Assembly: GCF_963678635.1 (NCBI RefSeq)
Contig: NC_087071.1
Location: 25,770,378-25,834,377, forward strand
Direction: 5' to 3'
From: Symsagittifera roscoffensis
Lineage: Eukaryota; Xenacoelomorpha; Acoela; Convolutidae
DNA: 64,000 nt
The notes below the pieces were generated by a model. It saw only the letters and a program-made list of their open reading frames with translations, searched no databases and was not told the DNA's origin. Position 1 is the stretch's first letter, and each line of letters starts with the position of its first letter. The translations under genes and the position numbers were made by a program. Positions 24,602 through 36,400 of the stretch are shown here, one piece after another.

Positions 24602-25121
24602 ATGAGCTGTAGAAATCCTAACGTTGAAGATTGTCTGGCTAATGATACACGAAGTTTTACAGAATTTTTTTCAAATCAGAATTCGAATGATTCAAGTTAC
24701 TGGTGAGACTATCCAGAGGTTCCAAAACTTGACCAAAAAAAGATTACCCATCAGAAACCTTGTGGAATGCATGTTGCGGAGATTGTCAAAAAGTGAGTGT
24801 TGTTTTCAAACATGAGTGAATTTCAAATCAAATAAAGTGCAATTTTGAATCAATTGCGAATCTTACCTTTTTTCCTTTTTTAATGTGTTTTAAAGGGAAG
24901 AATACGCAAATATGTACGAGGCTAAAATTATATCTAACGAACCAACTCAACTTTTTACTCACAATTCTTCTCTGGTTGATTGGACCAAAATCAAGATTGT
25001 CGCAAGAAGAAAATCTGCCAGCACACCTGTGAAAAAACTTAAATGTTTTTGGCCAGAAAACTGTTATCAATTTACTAACAAATATCTGAATTCAAACTTC
25101 AAAATCCAGTTTTATGAGTAG
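24602..25121 (+). pseudogene. Unknown two-exon gene at the outer end of the left arm
   Basis: Starts with ATG at 24,602 and reads MSCRNPNVEDCLANDTRSF and onward. An in-frame TGA lies at 24,704 (after SYW), so this copy is broken. Exon 1 runs to 24,792. A GTGAGT donor at 24,793 and TTTTAAAG at 24,895 define a 103-nt phase-2 intron, after which the frame continues through EEYANMYEAKIISNEPTQLF and KKLKCFWPENCYQF to a TAG at about 25,119. About 135 codons in total, with a Cys-containing C-terminal half. I recognise no family. The related sequence in the right arm (37,490-37,798, minus) lacks the TGA but has other damage, so the gene predates the palindrome. It converges on the polymerase gene of the same arm. 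Confidence 0.55.
24793..24895 (+). other. Probable spliceosomal intron in the unknown outer gene
   Basis: GTGAGT donor, pyrimidine-rich stretch TTACCTTTTTTCCTTTTTT, and TTTTAAAG acceptor. Removal joins two open frames in phase 2 without creating a stop. Confidence 0.55.
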
Positions 25122-25439
25122 GCATTATTTTTATAATTTTTGTCAGTTCACCACTAGTTATTAATCAAAATTTGTTTAATGTATTCAAATTTTATAAGAA
25201 CAGATCAGCAGAAAATCACACAAGAGAAAAATATTATTAACTAAAATACACTAAATGATTAGGTTTTAACGGTTTTGAAATTGAGCAATTTTTTTTCTCA
25301 GTACTACAAAATGTTATTCGAAAAAACATTCGATTTTCTAAGCATCTCAGTAGATCTGTCTAAATATAAAAACCATGTATATATAGAAACTGCAAACGTT
25401 TTTCACAAATTTAACGGTTTTAAGGAATTTCTATGACTT

Positions 25440-28400
25440 AACATAAGCCACTCATAATAAAAATAAGTAATAAAATTTTTAATGTGTTCATAAGTTTTGA
25501 TCTGATTGTCGGTTAGACGGAATCTATTATTAACACCCTCGTAAGGTTTTTTTTTCGTTTGCAGTACTTTCTTGTATTTTTCCAGAGGTTCGCTAATGTT
25601 TCTAATTCAACTTTTGATTGCCATTTTGAGTGTATCAATAATTTCATTGTACGCACAGTATGTTTTTCTATTCAAACAAACCATTTCTGTTCCACTCCAT
25701 TCAATTATGAAGAAACCAGGCGTTTGATTATCAAAATTCTTATGTTTCTCACAACAGTGGTAAAAAATTAAACACATCATCATGAACATATTGTCTATCA
25801 CTACAGTTTTTCTGCACCCAGTTTGTATAAATATCGCAAGCTTCAGCTGTCATGCACTTGGCACTTGGCACTGTTCGCTGCTTGGCACTGTTTAATGTTA
25901 CAAAACCCACTATAATTGGTTCGTCATGACAAGTTATTTTTTTTCGACATCTTTTTTTCGTAGATCTTTCTGTCAATTACATCATAGGACTTAAATTGAC
26001 AGAGTTAATATTTTTTGTTGCAGACAATTTGACAACATGAACAGTTTTATCGAATTTTGCTTTATTGATTAGTTGTATTCTATAGGCGCTGTTACCAATA
26101 AGTTTCGATGTCTGGGCAATAACAGTCTTATCAACGTCAGCATCTCCAAGTCTGCGGTTATACCTAACAAAGTCAATGAAATCCGTCAAAGGTATCTCGC
26201 GATTGTATCGTATAAACAAATGACATTTACTGACAAGAAGACCATGAGTTAGACACCACTTAATGTGGTCAGCTGTGAGTTGAAAACTTTCAACAAAATA
26301 ACTGGCTAGAAGACAGCGCCAACCAACAGACAGTATACCGATAGCCACAGCAAATTTCTTCAGATGACCGTCAAGATCACTGCGATTTACAATCGTGTTT
26401 TTGGAAATTGGTGGCAATTCCCCAAACTACTCTTTCAGATGATATAACTAGACCATATAACTAGTCTCTCCTTAGCAACTGGAGAAACTGATCTTTCGAA
26501 AACGTTGAATTTGTCGTAATCAATTCTCGGCACATTAAAAGCACATCATTATTATACTGCTTTTTGAATGACCATTCACATTCCCATTTCTCAATGACAG
26601 TGTATTCTGTCAACATAAAAACAATCAGAACAGGAAAAATGTTAACTTTATTTAAATTTTCAATAAAAATTACACATTTTGATTTAAAGTTTTTTTGTTT
26701 AATTAAAAATTGAGAGTTGTCATATTACAAACAATAACAATTTTGCACTTTAAAAACATCTTGAGATTCTATGAAAAATTTGCGTTGATTGTCATTTTGT
26801 CGAATTTGTTCCGGGTTTTTGTTGTGACTTATGTCTGTCTGACAAATAAAACAAAAAAAATCATTTTCTTTCATTAAATTTTAAAAATAATAATTTTTAA
26901 CTATTCAGATTTATTAGTTTGTCAATTAACAACCTCATTAGGTAGACAACTGTGAGCATGGTGATAGCAAACCATAAGCTCCCACAGTACGCGACATGAT
27001 CGACAGCAGACATTGGTAAAGAAATTTGCTATCTTGGTGAGCGAGTAAGAAAATCTAGATGTGACCACACACGACGGACTGAGAAAAACAAAGAAAAACA
27101 AACAATTTCACTCAGCTAATTGAAGAGGATGTCTATGCGGCTGAAGTCTGTTACCGGAAATGGGTTTGTTATTTGTATAGAGACCAGTAGGTATATTTCC
27201 ACCAATTGCATACAGACATAATGTATTACCGTCATAACCAACTTTTGATTTCACTATATTGTTCTGGTTTTCACCAATGGAAGATTCATTTACTTTCTCG
27301 TAACGACTGAAGACTAAACTGGGTCCGCCTAAGATCTGCTTACGCACTAGATTGTAGAAAGGTTTATGTCTCTCACCAAATCGAAAAATGGCCTCACAGC
27401 GATTAAACTTGTGAAATATTTTGTTAGCAGCACCACTCAATGTCAGTATTTCTTTTAACAGGTCAATTTTTTCATGTTTATAAAATAGAATCAAGTTTTT
27501 AACATCATCATGAAGAGGTTGAACGTTGAGACAGTTATAGTATTTCAAAAAGTCTCTCATGGTTTCAAATTTTTCATTGTTTTAAACTTGTTTGATTAGC
27601 TCGTATTTTCCCTCGCCTGTCTTTGGTCTTTTTTGGTTTGTAGGGTTATCACCTTTATCCACAATTTTTTAATAATAAGATTCAAGACTGTTTTTATTGC
27701 GCACTTACGAAAAAATTGCCGAATAAAGTGGTTTCAGAAAGTTTATCAAAAGACACCAAGTACTCATAGGGAAAAAATAAATTGTTTGCTGTTACACCAT
27801 AAGCTTTGAGAATTTGGTGTAATGAAGTAACTGCTGCTAGAAACTGACTGCAACCAAAAACAACGAAGTGTCGCTAATGCTAATTACAGGAATCGATTAA
27901 TCTTTTTTCAAATTAATGGTTGAGAGTTCGTAATGTCTAAGTAAAGTTTTGAAGAAAAAAACTTTCGAATTAAATTCAAATCATAAAGTCCACTATTAAC
28001 TCTTTCCACATGTAATTGTTCAATGTAGGATGTAAGTTTTTGTTAAGTTGATTTAATTTTTTTAGGCTTGGGGCTTTTTCATCCAAGTAAGTTTCTTGGT
28101 AATCAGACGACAATGTTAATTGCTCCAGTATATCTTCAAATTTTTTGGTCTAAAAAGCTGTATTTTGTTCTTTGTTCGGGTAACAATAACAATGCTTCAA
28201 CAAAAGAATCTACAAATAACTGAGGATCCTCGTTTACAAAAAACTGTGTAGAGTTGCTTGTTAAAAAGGAGACATTATGATTAATTGCAACAGATACTGC
28301 AAAATGCTCATTTGTGAGGCGCAATTTTTTTGTAAGAACAAACAAATAGTCTGAAAGTTCTTGCTGTTTGTAGTTTGGTCGCACATCAGGTTGGAGGATA

Positions 28401-28500
28401 GATTCAAAGTCAAAAGTAACAAATGCATCATAAAACCGAAACTCGAGTGGTACAGTTAGGCCAACTAATTGAAGTTCGTCAAAAATTGAAAAACTGCGAC
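25440..28500 (-). pseudogene. Family-B DNA polymerase (protein-primed type), left-arm copy
   Basis: Decayed DNA polymerase B of the DNA_pol_B_2 class, the kind carried by Polinton-like elements, linear plasmids and related mobile DNAs. Seen on the minus strand in order: exonuclease motif I, FDFES, at about 28,405 followed by the frame at 28,136-28,384; a block at 27,108-27,560 containing VGYDGNTLCLYAIGG (polymerase motif A, normally DANALYL); motif B as SKLIGNSAYRIQLIN at about 26,070-26,110; and a C-terminal part ending in WSGTEMVCLNRKTYCAYN at about 25,680. Motif C (DTDS) is lost in a deletion near 25,870, next to a small CTTGGCACT duplication. Frameshifts separate the blocks. A 95-nt phase-0 intron at 26,839-26,933 matches one in the right arm. 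Not functional. Confidence 0.85.
26839..26933 (-). other. Probable spliceosomal intron in left PolB copy
   Basis: On the minus strand the exon ends CCTAATGAG, followed by GTTGTT and 95 nt of AT-rich sequence ending TTTATTTGTCAG; the next exon starts ACAGACATAAG and gives NPEQIRQND in phase 0. The same position is occupied by an 84-nt AT-rich sequence in the right arm. Confidence 0.6.
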
Positions 28501-28758
28501 TGTATTACCCCCTGGATAGATGTGTTTTGTTTGTTCAACATGTGTTTTTGAAATGATTCTAAGTGTGGCAAAAATGTACGACAATTAGAACAACGATACT
28601 TTTTGACCAGGAGATTTAAAATATTAATCAGGTAGATATGATCTCCAACTGCGAGAAAATGTACGCGGTTACATTCGCTCTGACTTCCTTAAAAAAGATT
28701 TCCCGCTGAAGACGCCACAGCGCGTTCATCCTCAATCGCATAGAGAAGAGTTGAGCTA

Positions 28759-29049
28759 TCAAATATGCCTCCAGTTTTTCAAAATGTTTATATCCAATTC
28801 CTTCAAAATGATCTGCTTCCTGCTGGTTTCCTGAGCAAAAAGTTCGTAAGTTCGCTCAGCAGGGTTTACCCTTCTTTTCAGCTGAAAAGCAGCCAATGCT
28901 CTTAAAGCACACCGGTTGTCATTATAAGGAATTCCTTCACTGTTTTTTTCAAGTGTCCACACAGCTGGACTGTGTTTGGGGTAAAAAGGAATATCGCCAC
29001 TCTCTTCGTTTGCTCCCATAGTTATTCCCAAGATATGGGTGGCCGTCAC
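28759..29049 (-). pseudogene. N-terminal domain of the left-arm PolB protein
   Basis: A 96-codon open stretch reading TATHILGITMGANEE, then PKHSPAVWTLEKNSEGIPYN, DNRCALRALAAFQLKRR and NPAERTYELFAQETSR. The right arm has the matching sequence at 33,460-33,700. A conserved D-N-x-C-x-x-R-x-L-A block of this kind precedes the exonuclease in the invertebrate zinc-finger/PolB family as I know it; its biochemical role is not known to me. It lies between the finger remnant upstream and the exonuclease downstream. Confidence 0.6.
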
Positions 29050-29374
29050 TGTGATTTTAGTCAGATAATAAAAAGGTTCACTTAGTCAGATAATGAAAAG
29101 TACTATCTCTCTAATTAGCTAATTTTTCATAAAGTCTATATCCAACACACCTCGTTTCAGGGAGAGAAGTTCGTTTCTGTTCTCAAAAAATTTAGGCTTG
29201 GGTAAAATTGCAGTGTTTTCACTAGAGTAGTAAAATCACTAGCCATTGCTTTCATTGTTTTTAAGGAGATAACCAAAACAATTATTGATTTTTCATGCTT
29301 GACTCAGTTTTTGAAACGCTGTATCCATATATTTTTCTATTTTGTCATAACTGCTTTGTTTAAAAAAAAACTAA

Positions 29375-29800
29375 AAGATGTGGCAGTTGAATAACATGGT
29401 AACCAATTAAGTGAGGTTTCGATCGAACAACTTGCACAATAGACTCATCGTCTCCAAAAAGGGCCTCGAAAAGTGTAGATTTGATTTTGTACTACGCTCG
29501 ATTTCGTGAACATTCATTATATGCTTTTGCAATTTCTGCATACTGGTTTATCCTTTGTTACATACTGCGCATGTTAGCTGCACTTTATGTGTTCTGTGGA
29601 CTCGAAAATTGTGAATTTTTAATTTCCTTGGTTGTTTACTCAAAAAAGGACACGTTTTGCATATGAACTCGTCATTCGCAAAATTGTAAATCTCGTGGCA
29701 ACGTATAATATATTGCGATTCGAATTCCCGTTGACAAATGCACGTGAAGATTTAGCTTGTAACCGGTTGTAAAACTATTTTCATCATCAATTCCCTAGTT
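29375..29800 (-). pseudogene. Zinc-finger remnant, left-arm copy
   Basis: Minus-strand counterpart of the C2H2 region in the right arm (32,830-33,130 there). The segment encoding the third finger and what follows is recognisable; the first two fingers are largely deleted or scrambled upstream of about 29,690, and stops interrupt the frame. Confidence 0.65.
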
Positions 29801-32600
29801 GTGACAGAATATCTTGCAAAATGAGTTCAATAGCGAAAATATGTAATAATCAGAAAACAAGAATAAATCTTGAAACATAAAACAATTCTACGGAAAATTT
29901 ATGTTGCAGAAGCAACAGGGAGATAATCATCAGTTATGGAGAAGATTTTGTTGAATTTGAATTTGAACCAATAGTTAATAGTTTTTTTGAAAAATTATCT
30001 AATTTTTAGTTAATTTTAGCAGCTTACTGTCCGTTTTTCATCACTGAATTGAAATTTATATAAATTACCTTGAAGAATTTGTCAGAAATTGTTAGTTTTG
30101 CACAAATATAGTTTAATCATTAAGAATAAATTGAGGAGGAGTTGAATCATTGAGTTTGATCTAGACTTTTCAATGAATATGCTCTTTTTGCTCAATTGCT
30201 TTAAAATTTTTTATTAAATTTTCCCTTAAATGGACAAAAACCAGTTAAATAACTAATTAAAAGGATACAAACTAAAATTTTTGGATAGATTTGATTCGTT
30301 TTTACTTTACTTTCTCGAAAGTTACGATTTTTTAAACCATTTTCCCAAAGTTTCAAATTTAGTCTGCTATTATGAGCTTTCTTTTTAGTTTTTAGAGCAA
30401 TATATAACCCGTTTTTTAGCTTAAATTAAGGTAAATTTTATCGTATTCCAGTAATTTGAGAAAAAGTGTAGGAAAAATTTATTTATTTTATTTTAAAAAT
30501 TTGTTTCATTGTCTCAACATGATGACAATTAAAATACATTTTGAGCTCAATTTCAAACTCTGTACGTAAAAGTATTTTTTCAATTAGATCAGAAGCAAGA
30601 ATACATTAGCTAAAACAGCAATATTTCCGCAATTCTTTTCCAAAAACTTGAAAAAAAAGTTTTTTCCACAAACCTTGACTTTCTTCGAAGTTTCAGTAGT
30701 TTATGATCTTTCCCTTTGATATTCAGAAACTTATATAACCTGCTTCTGAGCTCAAATTAGAGTAAATTTTATCTTTTTTTCGTGTTTTGAGTGAAAATTG
30801 CGAAAAAGTCCATTTTTATGCAACTTTTCTCAGAAAAAAAAGTGAAATTTTTGCATTTTTTTCCCAAAAACCTTGGTTTTCTCGAACTTTAAGTAGGTTT
30901 CAGCATTGTTTCAAGAAATTAGATTATCTAAATAACGAGTTAAAAGGTCGAATTATAACAAATCTTATCGTGTTTTGAAAATGTTTTTGAGACATCCGCC
31001 ATGCTATGTATTAAAATATGTAAAACCAATGGTAAGCTTTCAGTGTGATGGTAAGAGAAAGTAAAATGGTATTTTTTGGTTTTTGTGTGAAAACGTCTGA
31101 TTTTTTTGCAAAAATTTCGGCGCTTATTATCTAATTTTTAAATATCAAAGGTTAATTACCTGTTGGTTGTGGAATGAATGTAGTGTATTTAGATTTTTTG
31201 GTACATAAGTCAATAGTGAAATTTTTTTGGTAAAAACTTGGAATTTTTATCACAAAAATTAAAAAATTTTTTCAAAAAAACTTCAAGACAGGATAAGATT
31301 TGTTATATTTCGACCTATTAACTCAATAATTAGATAATCTTTCTTTTTGAAAAATACTGAAACCTACTTAGACTTCAAAAAAGCCAAGGTTTTTGGAAAA
31401 AAAATGCAAAAAATGCAAGTTTTTCTTGCCCTAATGTGAGCTCAGAAGCAGGTTATATAAGGTGGCGACTATCAGAGCGAAGCTCATAATGGCTTCAAAC
31501 TTACTCAAACTTCGAAAAAAGTCAAGGTTTTTGGAAAAAAAAAGCAAAGTTTTAAGTAATTGTAAAAAATTGCAAAAATTTCAAAAATTTGCAAAAAAAA
31601 TGCAGAAACCTCATGAAATTGGCTAAAGTATTGTTGCTTCTTTTCTAATTGAAAAAAACTTTTACGCACAGAGTTTGAAATTGAGCTCGAAATGTATTTT
31701 AATTGGCATCATGTTGAGACAATGATGCAAAATTTTGAATGAAAAAAAGATTTTTTGCAAAATTTTTTCTCAAATTCTTGAAATACGATAAAATTTACCT
31801 TATTTTGAGCTAAAAACCGGTTTATGTAATGCTCTTAATAGTAGAAAGAATGCTCATAATACCAGAATTAGTATTGAAGCTTCCAGAAAATTGTGAAAAC
31901 AATCGAAACTTTTGAGAGAGTAAAGTAAAAACGAATCAATTCTATCCAAATTTTTTAATTTTCATCCTTTTATTTCGTTAATTTACTAGTTTTTGTCAAG
32001 TAAAGCAAAAATTTAGTAAAAAGTTTAAATAAATTGAACAAAAAAGGAATCTTTATTGAAAATTCGAGATCGAACTCCATGATTCAACTCCTCCTCAGTT
32101 TTTTTCTTATCGATTAACCCAAGTTTGTATGAAACTAACAACTTCTGATAAATTTTTTACATTAATAGTTATAAATTTCAGATCAATGAAGAAAAATGGG
32201 CAGTTAACTGATAAAATTGACTAGAAATATGGCAATTTTTTCTTAAAAGTATATTAGCTATCGGTTGAAATTCAACAAAATCTTCTCCATAACTGATGAT
32301 TATCTCCCTGTTGCTTCTGCAACATAAATTTTCCGTAGAAATGTTTTATGTTTCAAAATTTATTCTTGTTTTCTGCTTATTACATGTTTTCGCTATTGAA
32401 CTAATTTTGCAAGATATTTGATCAGAACTGGGGAATTTATGAGGAAAAAAAATTTCAAGTGAACAAAAAGTTGGCTGGCAGAGATAAAATTAGAACTGAT
32501 AACGTCTGAATTTTACGATGTTTTCTCAAAAATGTCCATGTGAGAAAAAACTGGTGCCAATTAAGGCTTTCAAAATCACATGTAAAAACTGAGAATATAA
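29801..32600. repeat. Non-coding centre of the palindrome
   Basis: AT-rich, with long A and T runs. The inverted homology continues through it to about 30,990 on the left and 31,280 on the right, leaving a spacer of about 290 bp that holds no clear gene. It should contain the promoters of both outward-pointing finger/polymerase genes, but I see no specific promoter signal beyond abundant TATA-like sequence. Confidence 0.6.
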
Positions 32601-32638
32601 AGGTGTAGTTGTACTTTCACCTTTTAGAACAAAATAAG

Positions 32639-33271
32639 ATGGGAGCACATTCGAAACCTTTTGAGTGTAAGAATTGCTATAAGCAATTTTCCAGCAAAGA
32701 GAAATTAGACCTGCACAAAAGAAAGCATGTGATAAGAACATGTGGGATTTGTAAAAGTTATTTTCAATATATATTTTCGGTTGCCACGAGATTTCACATG
32801 CGAATACGAGTACATACGAGCACAAGCGCATACAAGTACAAATGCAAAACTTGTCCTTTTTCGAGTAAACATCCAAGGAACATGAAAATTCACAGTTTTC
32901 GAGTCCACAAAACACATAAAGTGCAGCTTACATGCGCAGTGTGTAACAAAGGAAATAACACTATGCAGAAATTGAAAAAGCGTATAAGGAATGGTCACGA
33001 AAGCGAGCGTAAGCAATCAAATCGACACTTTTCAGAGACCCTTTTTGGAGACGATGAGACTATTGTGGAATTTGTTCGATCAAAATCTCACTCAATTGGG
33101 GACCATGTTATTCAACAGCCACATCAAACAATTTTTAACTTTGTTTTGAAACAAAGCGGTTATGACAAAATAAAAAAATGTATGGATACAACGTTTCAAA
33201 AACTGAGTCAAACATCGAAAATCAACATGTGCTTTGGTTATCTCCTTAAAAACACTAAAAGCAATGACTAG
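32639..33271 (+). CDS. C2H2 zinc-finger region upstream of PolB
   Basis: The longest intact frame of the palindrome. I place the start at ATG 32,639; the frame stays open upstream to 32,609, where TTTCACCTTTTAG could equally be a splice acceptor. Three good fingers: CKNC with H-x3-H (HKRKH), CGIC with H-x5-H, and CKTC with H-x4-H. A fourth, CAVC, has Arg where the first His is expected and keeps only the last His. The following 90 residues (RHFSETLFGDDETIVEFV onward, ending YLLKNTKSND) have no known domain. A TAG at 33,269 cuts it from the downstream block, which in the intact family is probably one protein with the exonuclease/polymerase. Likely role: DNA binding by the element's replication protein, inferred from fingers and neighbours. 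The left arm holds only a fragment. Confidence 0.7.
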   Translation: MGAHSKPFECKNCYKQFSSKEKLDLHKRKHVIRTCGICKSYFQYIFSVATRFHMRIRVHTSTSAYKYKCKTCPFSSKHPRNMKIHSFRVHKTHKVQLTCAVCNKGNNTMQKLKKRIRNGHESERKQSNRHFSETLFGDDETIVEFVRSKSHSIGDHVIQQPHQTIFNFVLKQSGYDKIKKCMDTTFQKLSQTSKINMCFGYLLKNTKSND

Positions 33272-33428
33272 CGATACTACTACTCTAGTGAAATTACTGC
33301 ATTTTTACGCAAGTCTCAAGTTATTGAGAACAGAGACGAATTTCTACCCCTGAAACGAGATGCGTTGGATACAGAAATTGTAAAAAATGAGCTATTTAGA
33401 GAGATAGTACTTTTTATTATCTGACTAA

Positions 33429-36400
33429 GTGGACGTTTTATTATCTGACTATATCACAGTGACGGTTATCCATATCCTGGGAATACCTACGGGAGCAAAC
33501 GAAAAGAATGGCGATATTCCTTCTTACATCAAACACAGTCCAGCTGTGTGGACACTTGAAAAAAACAGTGAAGGAATTCCTTATAATGACGAGCTGTCTT
33601 TGGCTGCTTTTCAGCTGAATAGAAGAGTAAACCTCGCTGAGCGAACTTAATAACTTTTTGAAATGTATTGCTCAAGAAACCCGGTGCAAAGCAGATGATT
33701 CTGGAGGAGTTGCATACAACAATTTCGACACAATGGAGACAGTTTTTGATTGCTCAATTTTTCTCTATGCGATTGAGGATGAACGCGCTGTGGCGTCTTC
33801 ATCGGGAAATCTTATTAATCGAAGTCAGAGCGAAAGTACCCGCGTACATTTTCTCGCAGTTGGAGATCATAACTCTTTGACTAAAAACTTAAATCTCCTG
33901 CTCAAAAAGTATCGTTGTTCTAATTGTGATACATATTTGCCACAATTAGAATCATTTCAAAATTATATGTTGAACAACCAAAACACATCTATCCAGGGGG
34001 TAATACAGTCGCAGTCTTTCAATTTTTGACGAACTTCAATTAGTTGGCCTAACTGTACCACTCGAGTTTCGGTTTTATGATGCATTTGTTACTTCTGACT
34101 TTGAATCTATCCTCCAACCTGTTGTGCGACCAAACTGCAAACAGCAAGAATTTTCAGACTATCTATTTGTTCTTACAAAAAATTGCGCCTCACAAATGAG
34201 CATATTCCAGTATCTGTTGCAATTCATCATAATGTCTCCTTTTCAACAAGCAACTCTTAAGAATTTTTGTAAACAAGGATCCTCAATATTTTGTAGATTC
34301 TTTTGTTGATGCATTGTTTTTGTTATCCTAACAAGTTATAGCTTTTCAGACCCAAAAATTTGAAGATATAGTGGAGCAATTAAGATTGTTGGTTGATTAC
34401 CAAGAAATTCACTTGGATACAAATTTTCCAAGCCTAAAAAGTTAAATTAAATTAACAAAAAACTTACATCCTACGTTGAACAAGAACCAAGTGGTAGGAT
34501 TTAATAGGATTTCTTGATTTGTGTTTAATTCGAAAGTTTTCGTTCAAATATTTATCAAGACATTACGATCTTTCAACCATTAATGTAATCAAAATGAATA
34601 ATCGATTCCTGTTATTAGCATTACCGACACTTCATTTTTTTTTACAGCTGTCAGTTTTTAGCAGCAGGTACTTCATAAGACCAAATTCTCAAAACTTATG
34701 GTGTAACAGCAAACAATTTTTTCCCATCTGAGTACTTGGTGTCTTTTGATAAACTTTCTGAAACCACTTTACTTACTTATTCGGCGTTTTTTTCCTATTT
34801 GCGCGATGAAAACACTCTTGAGTCTGATTATAAAAATTTTTTGGATAAAGATGGTGATCCTAGACACCAAAAAAGACCAGTGACAGGCAAGGAAATCAAC
34901 GAGCTAATCAAACAAGTATGAAACAATGAAAATTTAAAACCATGAGAGATTTTTTGAAAGACTACAACTGTCTTAACGTTCAACCTCTACATGATGCTGT
35001 TAAAAACTTGATTCTATTTTATAAACATGAAAAAATTGACCTGTTAAAAGAAAATTGACCTGTTAAAAAGAGTGGTGCTGTAAACAAACTACTTCACAGA
35101 TTTAATTGCGGTGAAGCCATTTTTGGATTTAGTGAGAAACATAAGAACTTGTACGATTTAGTCTTCAGTCATTACGAGAAAGTAAATAAATTTTTGATAG
35201 GTGAAGACGAGAACAATTCAGTGAAATCAATAGATGGTTACGACGCTAATGCATTATATCTGTATAGTTGGTTACGACGCTAATGCATTATATCTGTATG
35301 CAATTGGTAGAAACATACCTACTGGTCCTTATAAAGTATACGAACCCAATTCCGGTAACAGACTTCAGCCGCATAGAAATCCTCTTCATGTAGCTGAGAG
35401 AGAATTTGTTTATTTTTCTTCTAAAGAACATTATTTTAACAGTCCATCGTGTGTGGTCACATCTAGATTTTCTCACTCGCACACCATGATAGGAAAAATC
35501 TTTTTTTTTAAAGTCTGCTGTCAATCAAGTCGCAAAGTAAGGGAGTTTACGGGTTGCTATCGCCATGCTCAGAGTCGTCTACCTAATGAGGTAGTTAACT
35601 GACAAACTAATAAATCTGAATAATTAAAAACTAATTTTTTTCAATTTAATGAAACAAAATGTTTTTTTTTTCAGCCAGACTTAATTCACAACAAACCCCG
35701 GAACAAATTCGCCAAAATGACAACAAACACAAGTCTTTCATTGAATCAGAAGGTGTTTCTAAGTTGCAAATACGTTATTGTTTGCAATATGACAACTCTC
35801 AATTTTTAAACAAACAAAAAAACTTTAAACCAGAATGTATATTTTTTATTGAAAATTGAAATAATGTGAATAATTTTCCTGTTCTGATTGTTTTTATAAT
35901 GACAGAGTACACTGTCATTAAGAAATGGGCCGGGAGATGATGTCTTTTGATGTGCCGAGAAATGAGTATGACAAATTCAACGCTTTCGAAAGATCAGTTT
36001 CTCCAGTTGCTAATGACAGACGAGTTATATGTTCTGGCTTTGGTTGATATCAATGTTCCAGATCATCTGAAACAGTATTTTGAGGAATTGCCAACAATTT
36101 CCAAAAACGCGATTGTTAATCGCAGTGATCTTGACGGTCATATGAAGAAATTTGATGTGGCTATCCGTATACTGTCTATTGGTTGGCGCTGTCTTCTAGC
36201 CAGTTAATTTGGTGAAATTTTTTCACTCACAACTGACTACATTAAGTGGTGTTAATTCACGGTCTTCTTGTCAGTAAGTGTCATTTGTTTATACGATACA
36301 ATCGCAAGATACCTTTCACGGATTTCATTGACTTTGTTAGCTATAACCGCAGACTTGGAGATGCTGACTTTGATAAAACTGTTATTGCCCAGACATCGAA

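Larger units (their letters stand above)
24058..30990 (+). repeat. Left arm of a 14-kb imperfect palindrome
   Basis: The whole stretch recurs in reverse complement at about 31,280-38,190. Anchors: the outer ends (GACCCATTGCACTAGG here, CCTAGTGCAATGGGTC there), ATCATCAGTTATGGAGAAGA at about 29,928 against its complement at about 32,283, and ACCTGCTTCTGAGCTCA near 30,739 against 31,435. The arms differ by substitutions and many indels, and each has deletions the other lacks. Confidence 0.93.
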
